Assembly: GCA_022393335.1 (NCBI GenBank)
Contig: JAJEKB010019162.1
Location: 1 to 64,000 of the forward strand
Origin: Macrotrachela quadricornifera
Taxonomy: Eukaryota > Rotifera > Eurotatoria > Philodinida > Philodinidae
DNA length: 64,000 nucleotides
Direction of reading: 5' to 3'
Both the position numbers and the translations under genes were made by a program. A model generated the notes under the pieces. It made no database searches. It was not told the DNA's origin and worked only from the letters and a program-made list of their open reading frames with translations. Shown piece by piece: positions 1 to 10,849 of this stretch. Every line of letters begins with the position of its first letter. The stretch's first letter is position 1.

Positions 1-159
1 AATCAGTCAGAGATGTGAGCTTCGCTTTAGCACTACATTAATTAATACCAACTGTAATATTTTGCCTTAGGATCATTATACAAAAGTATTATTGTAAGTA
101 TTAAATTAATTCAATGCTAATATTAAACCCACATCACTATTTATATCGCAGGAATCATT

Positions 160-440
160 CAAGAACTTCAAGAAAAAGATTCAGGCAAGAATTGCAAGAA
201 AAAAAGAATCAGACAAGAATTGCAAGAAAATAAAGATTCAGGCAAGAATTCAAGAATACAAGAATCTTGCCTGACGAGACATTTCTTGCCTCGCCAGCCA
301 AGATTCTGTCTACAAGAATACCACAAGAAAGTCAAGATCTGTTTTTTCAGGCAAGAATCTTGTACAGAAGGAATGGCAAAAGAATCTTGACTGACAAACA
401 AGAAAATCAAGAATCTGGCAAGACGAGAGGCAAGATCGTC
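160..440. repeat. CAAGAA-rich degenerate tandem repeat
   Basis: The words GCAAGAAT, CAAGAATC and AAGATTCAGG recur every 10 to 30 bases, with a unit of roughly 30 bp around GATTCAGGCAAGAATTGC seen two to three times before it degenerates. Some copies appear inverted (CTTGCC near 268 and 286). The ORF that crosses it on the minus strand is a by-product of the repeat. No function is visible. Confidence 0.6.
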
Positions 441-1115
441 GACTAGTGATCTTTATTTTTCGTTTCAGTATATAGTAACTTTTTGAAGCCCACTAAAGGA
501 TATCCACAGCAACTTTTAAGGGCTATCCTTAGTAACTCTTCCAGAACTATTCATTAGACATTTTGCAGGAACTATCTAAAGTACCGTTACAAAGAAACTT
601 TTAGAAGTGTGACTTGGTGTTTGAAATGAGACAGTCATGATTGGTAGAATACATTAAAAATAATATAACTAAGAAGAATTTGTGTTCAGGCACCACTGTT
701 CCGAAGTAATAGCTGTTTTACTGGATATTTTGCTATTAGTGCAGTGCTTAGTAAAAAAATCAAATAAATGAATTTTTAGATAACTTAGTAAAAACCAATA
801 AGGAATTATATCTTTATGTTGAATTTAGCATTAGTAGATGATTTATATTGAGTGGACAAAAAAAGAAGTGACGAATACTATAGAAATAACCAAATAAATT
901 ATTTTTTTACTCTAAATACTTTTTAAAGATGAAATGTTTCATTACAGTCAATAAACAACAAAAGTAATTAACTATCTATGGAGTAGAATTTGCGCGAGTC
1001 GATCATGGCACATGCAGGATGACTCACCTGCGTATTAGAATAGTTTTTTGTTCGGGTCAAAATCAAACTGTCAAACTTTTCAAAATTGTTGCTAAGAGGT
1101 AGAGGGTAGGAATAC
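441..1115. other. no gene seen
   Basis: AT-rich sequence without a credible coding frame. Positions 480-600 carry loosely repeated words (AACTTTTAAGGGCTATCC, AACTATCTAAAG) that resemble the degenerate arms of the foldback structures at 29 and 55 kb, so this may be an old fragment of one. Confidence 0.4.
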
Positions 1116-1335
1116 GTGGTTAAATGTCGAAAAACAGGACGTAGACAAACAGATTGCCGAAAAGAAAAATGTCGAAAGTGAAAATGCCGAAAGAAAAATG
1201 GCGAAAATGGAAACGTCGAAAAGTAAAGCTGGCGAAAAGCAGATTGTTGAAAAACAAAACGTCGAAACAAAAAGGACGAAAAGAAAAAATTGAAAGAAGG
1301 ACCACCGCAAACGCCGTCGAACAGATAACTATCAG
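1116..1335. repeat. GTCGAAA/GCCGAAAG simple array with a distant inverted end
   Basis: About 15 imperfect copies of a 9-15 bp word (GTCGAAA, GCCGAAAG, GGCGAAAA) fill this stretch and open short ORFs on both strands; those are not genes. The first 15 bases (GTGGTTAAATGTCGA, 1116-1130) recur inverted at 1763-1777, which could mark the two ends of an old element of about 660 bp. No target duplication was found. Confidence 0.55.
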
Positions 1336-1957
1336 CTGACGATCCATTGTGGGCATCTACTTTAACTTCAACTTTTGTTATTTTAACTCTCGGAGTACTA
1401 GCCTCCTGGACAAAGGATACTTTTCCAAAATGGTTTTTCGAAAATCTGTCACGCTTATTAAGGAAAATGGCCTCATTGGTATTAGAATCTTTATACTAGA
1501 TATATACCTCCAACTGTCATCGTTATTATAGCAAAAACCGTATCTCGATATTTTTTTTATTCGCGAGTTATTCAAAAACTACCATTCTGAAAATGAAATT
1601 CTGGATTTTGCGTACTGACATTTAAAGAGTTAATATATCTAGGTAGTGTTTATTTATCTTTGCATTTTTAAATAGGTTTAGTCTGTAATTTTCATCAATA
1701 AAAGAGATAATGAAATATGCTTTATTATTGTTTTCGGCATCATTCTTTTCGACATTTTCTCTTCGACATTTAACCACTTTACCGAGGGTAGTAGTATTTA
1801 GTTCTAAAGCAGGAGTTCATAAGTCACTCATAAGCGATAGAAAGCTCGATCACAGAATACGGGTTATATCTAGAGCCTGTAAAATCTCGCTATATTGTCT
1901 AACACTTCGAAATATGGTTTTGAGTGTGTCAGTATGTAGGATACTTATATTAGTATA
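1336..1957. other. no gene seen
   Basis: AT-rich, non-coding in appearance. It lies between the two inverted copies of the 15-bp word described for 1116-1335, apart from the last 180 bases. Nothing else was recognised. Confidence 0.4.
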
Positions 1958-2006
1958 TACAGTAAAACCTCTCTATAATGAACACCAACGGGACCTTGTA
2001 AAAATA

Positions 2007-2596
2007 GGGATGCACCAGTGACAGTTAATAACTGGTAACTGGGTCCCAGTTAACTGGGGTACCCAGTGTCACTGGGTACCCAGTTAACTGGGACCCAGTG
2101 ATAACTGGGGTCCCAGTGACACTGGGTACCCAGTTAACTGGGACCCAGTGATAACTGGGGTACCCAGTGACACTGGGGTACCCCCAGTTAACTGGGACCC
2201 ACATATCAGTTATTAACTCACTGGTGCATCCCTACATTTAGCATGAATAAATTCCATTTTTGACACACTTTAATTTGGTATTAAGATCCTTATGTACGCT
2301 ATCTAAAATCATAGTGTTACCCGTCTGGAAAAATATTTTTACACATCCTATATACACCCAGTTAACTGGGTACCCAGTGACACTGGACACCCAGTTAACT
2401 GGGTACCCAGTGTCACTGGGCACCCAGTTAACTGGACTCATGGATACCTAGCACAAAGGAAACTACTGATGATTTTATAAATAATAAACCAGTTGAATAT
2501 GTGTCCAGTTAAAATAAATACCCAGTGACACTGGGTCCCAGTTAACTGGGGTACCTAGTGTCACTGGGTACCCAGTTAACTGGACTGGTGCATCCC
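2007..2596. mobile_element. MITE made of GTTAAC/GGTACC palindromes
   Basis: Terminal word GGGATGCACCAGTG at 2007 recurs inverted at 2219-2232 and at 2584-2596, each next to TA. The interior is a chain of short palindromes built from CCAGTTAACTGG, GGGTACCC and CCAGTGTCACTGG. The middle inverted end suggests two overlapping or tandem copies (2007-2232 and 2007-2596). TA flanks suggest mobilisation by a Tc1/mariner/pogo-type transposase, possibly that of its host element. Confidence 0.7.
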
Positions 2597-2893
2597 TATG
2601 TAAAAAGCGTTCGTTATGGGACGTGTTCGTTTATATAGAGGTTTTGTATCGAATGATCTCTTACATGTGCGGAAGTCATAATGAACACGACAGAGTAATG
2701 TCTATAAATTGTCTGTAGCACAGCTCGACTAGTGAATATGGAGTAAAGCAAGTATCCCGCCTCCCTACCTCACACATCTGCTCAATTCTTATAAAAAATA
2801 ATTGTTGTCCATCGTTTATTTAGTCATCTTCGATTGAATGAATATATGAGCGAGTTTTAGATCCAGCCTAGGAATGGAACAATGAAATCGTGA

Positions 2894-3514
2894 CCCTAGT
2901 GAATGTACTCATCAAGAGAGTACTCAAAACGTAGTCACGCTAGAAAATGCCGCGAGAACTCATGAGTACTTTGCAGATTTGAGTACTCGTCGGTCGTACT
3001 CACATTAGATTTGAGTACTCGTCGGTCGTACTCACATTAGATTTATTAGTGTACGAGTACTACATTTCTTTGGTCTTATAACAGTATAGACTAGTTGAGT
3101 ACTCCGATCTTTCCTTTTTTATATTTGCTAGCATTAAGACCATTCAAGGCCTATGTGTACAGCTCTTCGATGGGGCTTTGCAGACTCTAGAAGAGTCTAC
3201 TTCTATGCGATGTTACGATCGCAGAGTGAAATTACCTTGTTAAAATTTCCAACTTATCGTCCATAGAAAATCAGCGCACGATACCCTTTTCGTCCTGACA
3301 CATTTCGTTCTGTATATTGAGTATTGTCGGAGAAAAAGACGACGAGTACTCAGGATTTTGTCTGTGAGTAGATTTATAGTGAAATATTTTCTCGAGTACG
3401 TCTCTGAGTACTAGACCATTTGAAGTACTCGTGAATTTTCGAGAGTACTCCCTCGTGTAATCCGAGTACTCATGCTTGCAAGTCGTACTCTCTTGATGAG
3501 TAAATTCGCTAGGG
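2894..3514. mobile_element. foldback MITE rich in GAGTACTC
   Basis: The left end at 2894-2924 (CCCTAGTGAATGTACTCATC and on) is repeated inverted at 3484-3514 with a few mismatches. The interior carries many GAGTACTC palindromes and a 31-bp tandem duplication at about 2975-3041 (key word GAGTACTCGTCGGTCGTACT). No coding content and no clear target duplication. Confidence 0.6.
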
Positions 3515-3994
3515 GAGCGTTCATTAGTAGCAGAAAGGTGAAGTCATCGAACCATTGCTAGTGTCTCGGTGACATTCAGTGAACCTTCAGTCAGTTTGTC
3601 GTTCACTACCTTGTTTCTGCTATCGATATGCTACCTGTCGCATTGACGATCGGCAAGGATTCGATTGTCCTGAGCAATAGATTCTCATCGCTTTACTTCT
3701 TTTCTACACACAACCGTTTTCTTAGATTCAAAGCACCATGAATAAATCGGAATAGCACAATTTCACCAGGTTTTCGAGTCCTTTTTTCTTCTTTTTCGAG
3801 AAAAAAATGTGTATTTTGTTGCATTTTTGTTCATTTTGTAGAGGTTTTCTTTTTTAGAAGGACCTAAAAAAGTGTTCAATGTTCAGAGTTGGGAGATGTT
3901 CATTATGCAGAGGTTCAATTACAGCAAAAAGCATTCGGGGGGACCAAGAAATCTGTTCAAACAGGAGGCGTTCATTAATGGAGGTTTTACTGTA

Positions 3995-4350
3995 CCTACA
4001 AAGTTTAAGCTCGAAAAGCTCTATTGTTGATGAACGGTGAAATATAGTCTATATGATCTACATCAATTATAGTCATTTTTTACGTGAGAATACTTCTATT
4101 GTGAATTCAATATCTGAACAAAAGAGAGGTTTCAGAAGCTGAAATTTTGGGCTTTTTCATAACTCACTTAGGGCTATGTACTGGCAAAATTTCATTGAAA
4201 TTTGAGATTTTGATTGAGCATGATGTGTCGTGATCTTCGTGCATTGACTCTTATGGAGATAGTCTTCTGTCTACTGTGAAACATAAATTTCCTGCAAGTA
4301 CTAGAAGTTAACTTTTACAAGACGATGATGATCCGAAACGCGAATGTCAC
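3995..4350. other. no gene seen
   Basis: Non-coding sequence to the right of the pogo-type element; no repeat or gene was recognised. Confidence 0.4.
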
Positions 4351-4424
4351 ACACTAATAGAAAAAAGAGTAGAATAATAAACCCTAGATAAAGATTTATT
4401 ATTCTACTCTTTTTTTATGAGTGT
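4351..4424. repeat. 74-bp hairpin MITE-like repeat
   Basis: A nearly perfect inverted repeat: AAAAAGAGTAGAATAATAAA on the left pairs with TTTATTATTCTACTCTTTTT on the right around a loop of about 12 bases; outer ACACT/AGTGT also match loosely. It is either a very small MITE or a solo hairpin. Confidence 0.65.
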
Positions 4425-5219
4425 ATAGCGATCAAGTGAGAGCACGACAGCCAAGTTCAAGTTTTTTCGTTTCCTGCTGCATCATTAGATCACAATTGTA
4501 TTGAAAGTGTGAAGTCAACGTTGAAAGATATAATAAGCACAACAAATATTCGAACAAGAAATAAAAACAATATGGAACAATCTGTCAATCAATTTAGCTG
4601 ATATATTAGTTGATAGTATGAAATAATGTGTATAGTGCTCAATCGAAGCAACTGATGATTATACATTATATTAAAATAAATTAACTTAAACAATACTCTA
4701 TTTGATAATAAATTTCATAGAAAATGTTACAGTACAAAACAACTAGAAAGAATGAGAAGAAAAACGTTTGTTCAGAGATGTATTATATTCGTTCCTTTTT
4801 TGTACGTGTCTAGTCATTCGAATCTAACGAATGTCTCTAGCAAAGACGGCAAAGAAAATAGAGTAAATATATAACTACTCGATCTAATGAAATTGGTCAA
4901 CTAGTCATCACTATCGATTGCATAGCTGGCTCTTTTGAAATTGGTTCGAAGACAAAATGTAACTCATGCTCTGATAGTACAATAATTTCGTAAATGAAAT
5001 GACTTAAGAAAGAAGGAAAGCATAACAACACAATAAGATATGTTATCATGTTTTCTGTTTGTGTTCTCGAACATCATCACTGTCCATGTTTTTTCTTTAT
5101 CTGTCTTGTGATATTTTCCTCAATATTATTCATAGAAACTAGGTGAAGTTATCACTTGAGTATCAAAAAAAGATATACATTCTGCGTAATAAAAACAATC
5201 AAGCAGTAGTCATTAGTTA
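4425..5219. other. intergenic region upstream of the ART-TPR gene
   Basis: AT-rich and non-coding in appearance. Its right end must hold the promoter of the gene starting at 5313; apart from the TATA-like word at 5220, no element was recognised. Confidence 0.4.
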
Positions 5220-5227
5220 TATAAATA
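5220..5227 (+). promoter_or_regulatory. TATA-like box of the ART-TPR gene
   Basis: TATAAATA lies 86 bases before the ATG. A pyrimidine stretch ending in CAG follows at about 5238-5250, which could be an initiator or the end of a 5'UTR intron. Inferred from position only. Confidence 0.35.
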
Positions 5228-5312
5228 GATGATGTGATTTCTCTTTCAGCCTAAAAACACAACTAGTTATAGAAAATATTACATTTGTAATCAACTGATC
5301 ATTTAGAGATAC

Positions 5313-7376
5313 ATGGGTGCAAAAAAATCAAAACATAATGTTTCCACATCGCAAATGGCTGCTGTTACAACTACAACAACAGCAGGCAATACTATCAATA
5401 CAACTGGACGGATCGTCCAGAATTATTTGTTAATTTGGGTCGATCCCAATATACATGAATCAAATACAGATTCACAAAATACATTGGCACAATTGCGAAG
5501 TATTGTTAATCATGTTAATATTTTTACTGATCAAGAACAATGTATCCAGTTTGTCAACAATATTGAAAACGAGAAAGTATTCGTCATTACATCGGGTTCA
5601 TTAGGTCAACATTTAGTCCCTGATATTCATGGTATATCACAATTAGATGCCATTTATATTTTCTGTGATAATAAATCTTATCATGAACAATGGGTAAAAC
5701 AATGGGAGAAAATCAAGGGTGTATATACATCAATTACATCCATTTGTGAAGAATTGCAAATGACGGTAAAACAATGTGAACAAGATTCCATTCCGGTTAG
5801 TTTTGTTACCGTGAATGAAGGAGCTTCCAGTGCAGACTTAAATCAACTGGAGCCCAACTTTATGTACACACAAATATTCAAGGATATTCTCCTTGAAATG
5901 AAACATGGTCAACAATCCATCAAAGATTTAGGAAATTACTGCCGTAAACTTTACGATGGTAATATGATTGAATTAAAAATCACTAATGAATTTGAACAGG
6001 AATATCACCCACAATTGGCAATCTGGTGGTATACACGTGAGTGTTTCACGTATAAAATGTTAAATCGAGCACTTCGAACATTAGAAGCTGACACCATTAT
6101 TAATATGGGCTTCTTTATACGTGATCTGCATCAACAAATTGAACAATTACATCAACAACAGATTAGTTCTTACCAAGGAAAACCATTTACAGTTTATCGA
6201 GGACAAGGTCTCTCAACGAAAGATTTTGAAACACTTTCTAAAACAAAAGGTGGTCTAATGTCTTTTAACAACTTCCTGTCCACCAGTACAAAACGAAAAG
6301 TATCCCTCGAATTCGCAGAATGTGCGTTAACAAAAGCTGATATGGTCGGCATTCTCTTTCAAATGTCTATTGATCCTTCTGTTTCGTCCGCCTCTTTTGC
6401 TGCCATCGAAGAATTTAGTTATTTCAAGACGGAAGAAGAAATTCTCTTCTCTATGCACACCATCTTTCGCATTGGCAAAATTGTACAAATTGATAAAAAC
6501 AAACCACTTTATCAAGTAGAACTTACACTAACATCAGATGATGATCCACAACTTCGAACACTCACCAAACATATACAAGAAGCAGCAAGTGGAACAGGAT
6601 GGGAACGAATAGGTAGTTTGTTGCTTCAAATAAAGCACTTGGATAAAGCGGAAGAACTCTACAAAGTATTACTCGAACAGACATCCGATAAGAGTGATAA
6701 AGCACTTTATTATAATCAACTTGGTTTAGTTAAAGATGATCAAGGTGATTATGATAAGGCCATCTGGTACTATGAAAAAGCACTTGAAATCAAACAAAAA
6801 ACTCTTACTGAAAATCATCCTGATTTGGTTACTTTCTACAACAACATCGCTGGGGTGTATTACAATATGAGAGAGTATTCTGAAGCACTTTCGTTTTTGG
6901 AAAAAGCACTTGAAATCTGTCAAAAAACTCTTTCTGCAAATCATCCTTCATTGGCTACTTCCTACAACAACATCGGTTTGGTGTATAAAAACATGAGAAA
7001 GTATTCTAAAGCACTTTCGTTTTACGAAAAAGCACTTGAAATCTATCAAAAAACTCTTCCTGCGAATCATCCTGATTTGGCTACTTCCTACAACAACATT
7101 GGTGGGGTGTATCACAACATGGGAAAGTATTCGAAAGCACTTTCGTTTTTCGAAAAAGCACTTGAAATTCGTCAAAAAACTCTTCCTGAAAATCATCCTG
7201 ATTTGGCTCAGTCCTACAACAACATCGCTTGTGTGTATAGAAGTATGGGCAATTACTCGAAAGCACTCTCATTGTATGAACGTGCTCTTAACATTTGGCA
7301 AATTTCATTACCTCCAAATCATCCGAATATTAAAACTGTGCGAGAGAGTATAGAATTTGTTCGAAAGAAATTGTGA
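5313..7376 (+). CDS. ADP-ribosyltransferase (ART) with kinesin-light-chain-like TPRs
   Basis: An intact single-exon frame of 687 residues. Residues 33-165 form a domain of unknown role common in bdelloid proteins of this type. An arginine-specific ART fold follows at about 230-405, with the R-S-E signature visible: Arg296 in VYRGQGL, the Ser-Thr-Ser at 323-325 and the Glu cluster at 374-376 in FKTEEEILF. These residues suggest an active enzyme that moves ADP-ribose from NAD+ to protein arginine. About six TPRs follow (about 425-665); the last four are 42-residue KLC-type units with YNNIG..Y and KALEI.QKTL. The N-terminus MGAKKSKH fits N-myristoylation (Gly2) and no signal peptide is seen, so cytosolic or membrane-face action is likely. 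The start is the first ATG after a TATA-like box. Target unknown. Confidence 0.93.
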   Translation: MGAKKSKHNVSTSQMAAVTTTTTAGNTINTTGRIVQNYLLIWVDPNIHESNTDSQNTLAQLRSIVNHVNIFTDQEQCIQFVNNIENEKVFVITSGSLGQHLVPDIHGISQLDAIYIFCDNKSYHEQWVKQWEKIKGVYTSITSICEELQMTVKQCEQDSIPVSFVTVNEGASSADLNQLEPNFMYTQIFKDILLEMKHGQQSIKDLGNYCRKLYDGNMIELKITNEFEQEYHPQLAIWWYTRECFTYKMLNRALRTLEADTIINMGFFIRDLHQQIEQLHQQQISSYQGKPFTVYRGQGLSTKDFETLSKTKGGLMSFNNFLSTSTKRKVSLEFAECALTKADMVGILFQMSIDPSVSSASFAAIEEFSYFKTEEEILFSMHTIFRIGKIVQIDKNKPLYQVELTLTSDDDPQLRTLTKHIQEAASGTGWERIGSLLLQIKHLDKAEELYKVLLEQTSDKSDKALYYNQLGLVKDDQGDYDKAIWYYEKALEIKQKTLTENHPDLVTFYNNIAGVYYNMREYSEALSFLEKALEICQKTLSANHPSLATSYNNIGLVYKNMRKYSKALSFYEKALEIYQKTLPANHPDLATSYNNIGGVYHNMGKYSKALSFFEKALEIRQKTLPENHPDLAQSYNNIACVYRSMGNYSKALSLYERALNIWQISLPPNHPNIKTVRESIEFVRKKL

Positions 7377-7390
7377 AATACTATTTGATA

Positions 7391-7396
7391 AATAAA
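7391..7396 (+). terminator. polyadenylation signal of the ART-TPR gene
   Basis: AATAAA begins 15 bases after the TGA stop codon. Short 3'UTRs with this canonical hexamer are usual in compact animal genomes. Confidence 0.55.
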
Positions 7397-7786
7397 GAAA
7401 AACCGTTTTCACTTACTTGAATTGCTTCTCTCTTTTTTACTCCTTCCCGCACGCGCGTACAGAGAAAAGTCTCTGTAATAATTGAAACACAATGGACACA
7501 GTCGACCGGTAAGGCAATACATGTACGTACGTATATGTATAACAGGCCTTCACGGACATGTTTGTATTTCGCTTATCATGAGAATTTCTCTGTATTTTTA
7601 AAATAATAATCACCTTGGAATATAAACCTAATATACATCGTCGTTGAACACACATTTCGGAAATAAATCTACAAAGAAAAAAAATGAGTAAAAGAACTTA
7701 CTTTGAATTGTATTGAATTGACATGACTTGATTGTTATTGATATTTGAATAGGGCCCTGAATGATAATGAAATAAGCAAAGAGATG
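7397..7786. other. no gene seen
   Basis: Non-coding sequence between the ART-TPR gene and a foldback element. Nothing specific recognised. Confidence 0.4.
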
Positions 7787-7788
7787 TA

Positions 7789-8759
7789 TCGGGTGGTCCA
7801 GAATAAATGGCGGTCTCAGTATCTTGCCAATATTTCACTTATTTCTCGTTGTTTATAAGGCAAACTTTTTTTTAAAAGATGCGTCTTTAAATTCTCTATA
7901 ATCTGGCCTATTTCAAAAGTCTCGCTTAAGATTCGTTAAATTATTACTTGTGATGAAACAGATTGTTTTGAAAACTACAACTTTCTAACAACAAGTTTTT
8001 AGTAATATTATCACATCTCAAAATAGGTATACAATGCAGTAATGTGACACAGTGCGTATTGTAGAGAAAACTTTGCTCTACAAAATTGTATAGTTGGTTT
8101 ATCAGATACACTCGAATACTATGGATATACTTCAACAGAACATTGTATACGACATTCATCGTCAGAATAGAAGATATTAAATTTTTTTTGTGAATACAAT
8201 TATAAAATGTTCTATCAACGTTTGCCCAAAGGATCCGAACATTTCTGATAAACCAACTATACGATATTCTAGAGTAAACTTTTCTCTACAAAACCTACTG
8301 TGCCACATTACTCCATTATATACCCATTTTCAGATAGGATAATCGACTTTTATAGTCCCCAATAAAAAAAACTGCATTTCAAACTTATTGAGTATATTGA
8401 TTATAGCATCATCATTTGTCAATGAAGTTCGAAAGATTTTTCAACCAAAATAACCAGTTAAAAAAGCTCGAAAAATGTCTCATATAAAAGAGTACTTTTT
8501 TGAATAATTTTTGTTCTTCTGGTCGACTTTTCATGAGACTATTCGCTAAAAACTTGTTGTTAGAAAGTTGTAGTTTTCAAAACAATCTGTTTCATCACAA
8601 GTAATAATTTAACGAATCTTAAGCGAGACTTTTGAAATAGGCCAGATTATAGAGAATTTAAAGACGCATCTTTTAAAAAAAAGTTTGCCTTATAAACAAC
8701 GAGAAATAAGTGAAATATTGGCAAGATACTGAGACCGCCATTTATTCTGGACCACCCGA
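7789..8759. mobile_element. foldback MITE with 214-bp terminal inverted repeats
   Basis: TCGGGTGGTCCAGAATAAAT at 7789 opens an arm that runs to 8002 and recurs inverted at 8546-8759; by eye the two 214-bp arms are identical. TA flanks both ends (7787-7788, 8760-8761), as for Tc1/mariner-type insertion. A second, more diverged inverted pair lies inside (about 8015-8105 against 8255-8335), so the unit may be a nested or composite palindrome. No coding capacity. Identical arms point to recent movement or to gene conversion between arms. Confidence 0.85.
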
Positions 8760-8761
8760 TA

Positions 8762-9370
8762 AGAATATTAAGTAGGTTTTCAAAAACCGTCTAGAAACGG
8801 GACGCAATCTGAGTGCCGTTATCGGAAAGAATTCGGTACTCCGTTTTACGGTCCGTAAACGTTGCGAAAAATATCCGTATCTATACCATTAACTGCTATG
8901 AGTATACGAAAAAAGTAGGATATCCGTATAGATACCGTGTTTTATCCGTATACTACCGTTTACGGTCCGATTCGTTCGACCTGGGTATAAATAACGCTAG
9001 TCGAGGTTTACGGGCTTAACCGCTGACTCATTCGTTGCTATTGTTTCCTACAGTCATTCTCAAATAAATCGTCGTAGAGTATGATGCAATAGGTGTTTTA
9101 GTGTGAACAAATGTTCCATATTCTATGACAAACCATTTCGGTTTTATTATTATTGCGTTACGGCATGTATCGGCTAGCTTGAATATTATAATTTTTACTA
9201 GCCGAACTCGTGGACACTGCACGGCTGTTTTCATCTTAGACCCATGATCTGAGCTCTAAATCTTCACTTGGTTAAAAACCATGCTGACTCTAGACAACCT
9301 CTGTACATTTAAAGAGCCCTGCCATTCATACCCTTATGTCGCATGTATTTTTATAGTCCATATAACATTA
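8762..9370. other. no gene; short CCGTATAC/ACGGTCCG repeats
   Basis: Positions 8810-8975 contain clustered words around TTTACGGTCCG, ATCCGTAT and CCGTATAC, some inverted, with no clear unit. The rest shows nothing recognisable. Confidence 0.4.
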
Positions 9371-9378
9371 ATCTCTAT

Positions 9379-10480
9379 CAGGGATGGGCGAGTCCGAGTC
9401 ATGACTCGGACTCGAGTCGACTCGAGTCGCGTTTTTTTAATGACTCGGACTTGACTCGAACTCGAAAAATAATAGATGTTGGCTCGATGTTGTGACTCGA
9501 GTTATGTTTTTAACAAAAATTTCGTCTGCTTTTTTAGAAAAATCTGAACTTTTTGTATGAAATCCCTCACCGTGTGTGCGCGTTTATACAATAAAATAAA
9601 TAAGAAATTTCTATTGCATCATACATGCTCGCTATCACTTTGGTCAATGTGTTTTCTTTATTAAATCTTAATTCAATCAGTCGTCTTATAGACAAATATA
9701 CGTGTGTATTCTATTCACTAACAGCTCTGATTGTATAATTAACTGATCATACACCTATTTGTTTCGCTAAACATTAATTTCCTTAATTTTTGGATACAAA
9801 CAACTATCATTAAAGAGAGACTGTGCATCGTGTAAAAATATCGGAAGAGATTTGAACATATCACTAATAAAAACTCTTGATAGTTGGAAGTACACAATTC
9901 TTAATTGAAAATATTGGTGAGTGTAAAAAGAATCTTGATATACATATATATAAATTTGTTAAATCAGGCGTAGTTACACTGTCTCAGATTCTGGTGGTTC
10001 ATCAACAACTCAAAACTACTTACTTCGAAAGTGATTTTGTCAAGCCAATATTTGCATCTTAACATCTTTGAAGTGTAATGAGACATTATTATAAATATTG
10101 ATATGTATTTATGAAATTTAAGTTTAGCTTTTTTTTGTACTATATAATGTTCTTTTTGATATGTTATGTAATTGTATAAAAGGAAAGAGTTAATTTTGCT
10201 GTTCTTATTTTCTCAATATTTCTAAGATAGTTACGTCATTTAGATAAGTATGATAATTGATTTTGTGCACGCAAACCTGTTAAAAGTAACGCAGGATAAG
10301 AAACTTACTTTCACATCCTTTATAATGATAAATTGAAGATAAAAAAGTGGTAAAAATATTTTGACTCGACTCGGACTCGACTCGAAACCATTGAGAAACG
10401 ACTCGGACTCGCTTCAAAACCATTGAGAAATGACTCGGACTTGACTCGAGTCAAAAAAAGGTTTGACTCGCCCATCTCTG
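9379..10480. mobile_element. hAT-type non-autonomous element (GACTCGGACTCG family)
   Basis: Ends CAGGGATGGGCGAGTC (9379) and GACTCGCCCATCTCTG (ending 10480) are inverted copies with the CAGnGATGGGC motif frequent in hAT transposons. They are flanked by an 8-bp target duplication with one mismatch: ATCTCTAT at 9371-9378 and AGCTCTAT at 10481-10488. Subterminal zones at both ends repeat GACTCGGACTCG. The 1.1-kb interior has no transposase. A degraded end of the same family lies at 26,018-26,095. Confidence 0.82.
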
Positions 10481-10488
10481 AGCTCTAT

Positions 10489-10840
10489 CGCTTTTTATAG
10501 CTTTTGTACCATTTTCCTTTATTGTCTTTTGTCTAAATGTCTTGTATTCTTATTACCATACGCACTTCAGAGCTGAGAAATACCATCAAATAATAACCCT
10601 TCAGAGGTTCTGGATACCCATATAATAGCCCCGAAGGATTCACAGTTACCTTGCAAGTACCATTCTCGAGGACCTAAGGATATCTCCATAGTATACTACT
10701 TAAGGTGGTAGGAGTACTCCTATATAATAGTGTTGGGACATGTATCCGTGTATAGGTAATCGTCTTTAATCATTGGCCTTGAAATCTGACTGGCCGAAAA
10801 AAACGACCAATAGGAGAGGAATCAGACGTGGCACCGGACA
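10489..10840. other. no gene; degenerate words resembling foldback arms
   Basis: Loosely repeated phrases (TCTGGATACCCATATAATAG, CCTAAGGATATC) resemble the about 35-bp degenerate units at 55-58 kb. A (TA)n run sits at about 10,842-10,855. Confidence 0.35.
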
Positions 10841-10849
10841 ATATATATA

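Larger units (their letters stand above)
1960..3992. mobile_element. non-autonomous pogo/Tigger-type element with TA target site
   Basis: The left end CAGTAAAACCTCTCTATAAT (from 1960) has its inverted partner ATTAATGGAGGTTTTACTG (ending 3992), and both ends are flanked by TA (1958-1959, 3993-3994). Further GTTCATT/GAGGTT words lie just inside the right end (3885-3980) and at 2605-2645, as expected of subterminal binding-site repeats. A decayed copy of the same right end at 41,340-41,484 adjoins a CENP-B/pogo-type transposase remnant, which supports the family call. No transposase remains here. Two palindromic elements (2007-2596 and 2894-3514) have inserted inside it. Confidence 0.75.

Noticed and set aside
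968..1356. Overlapping Phe/Arg/Lys-rich ORFs on both strands
   Set aside because: Products of the GTCGAAA simple array.
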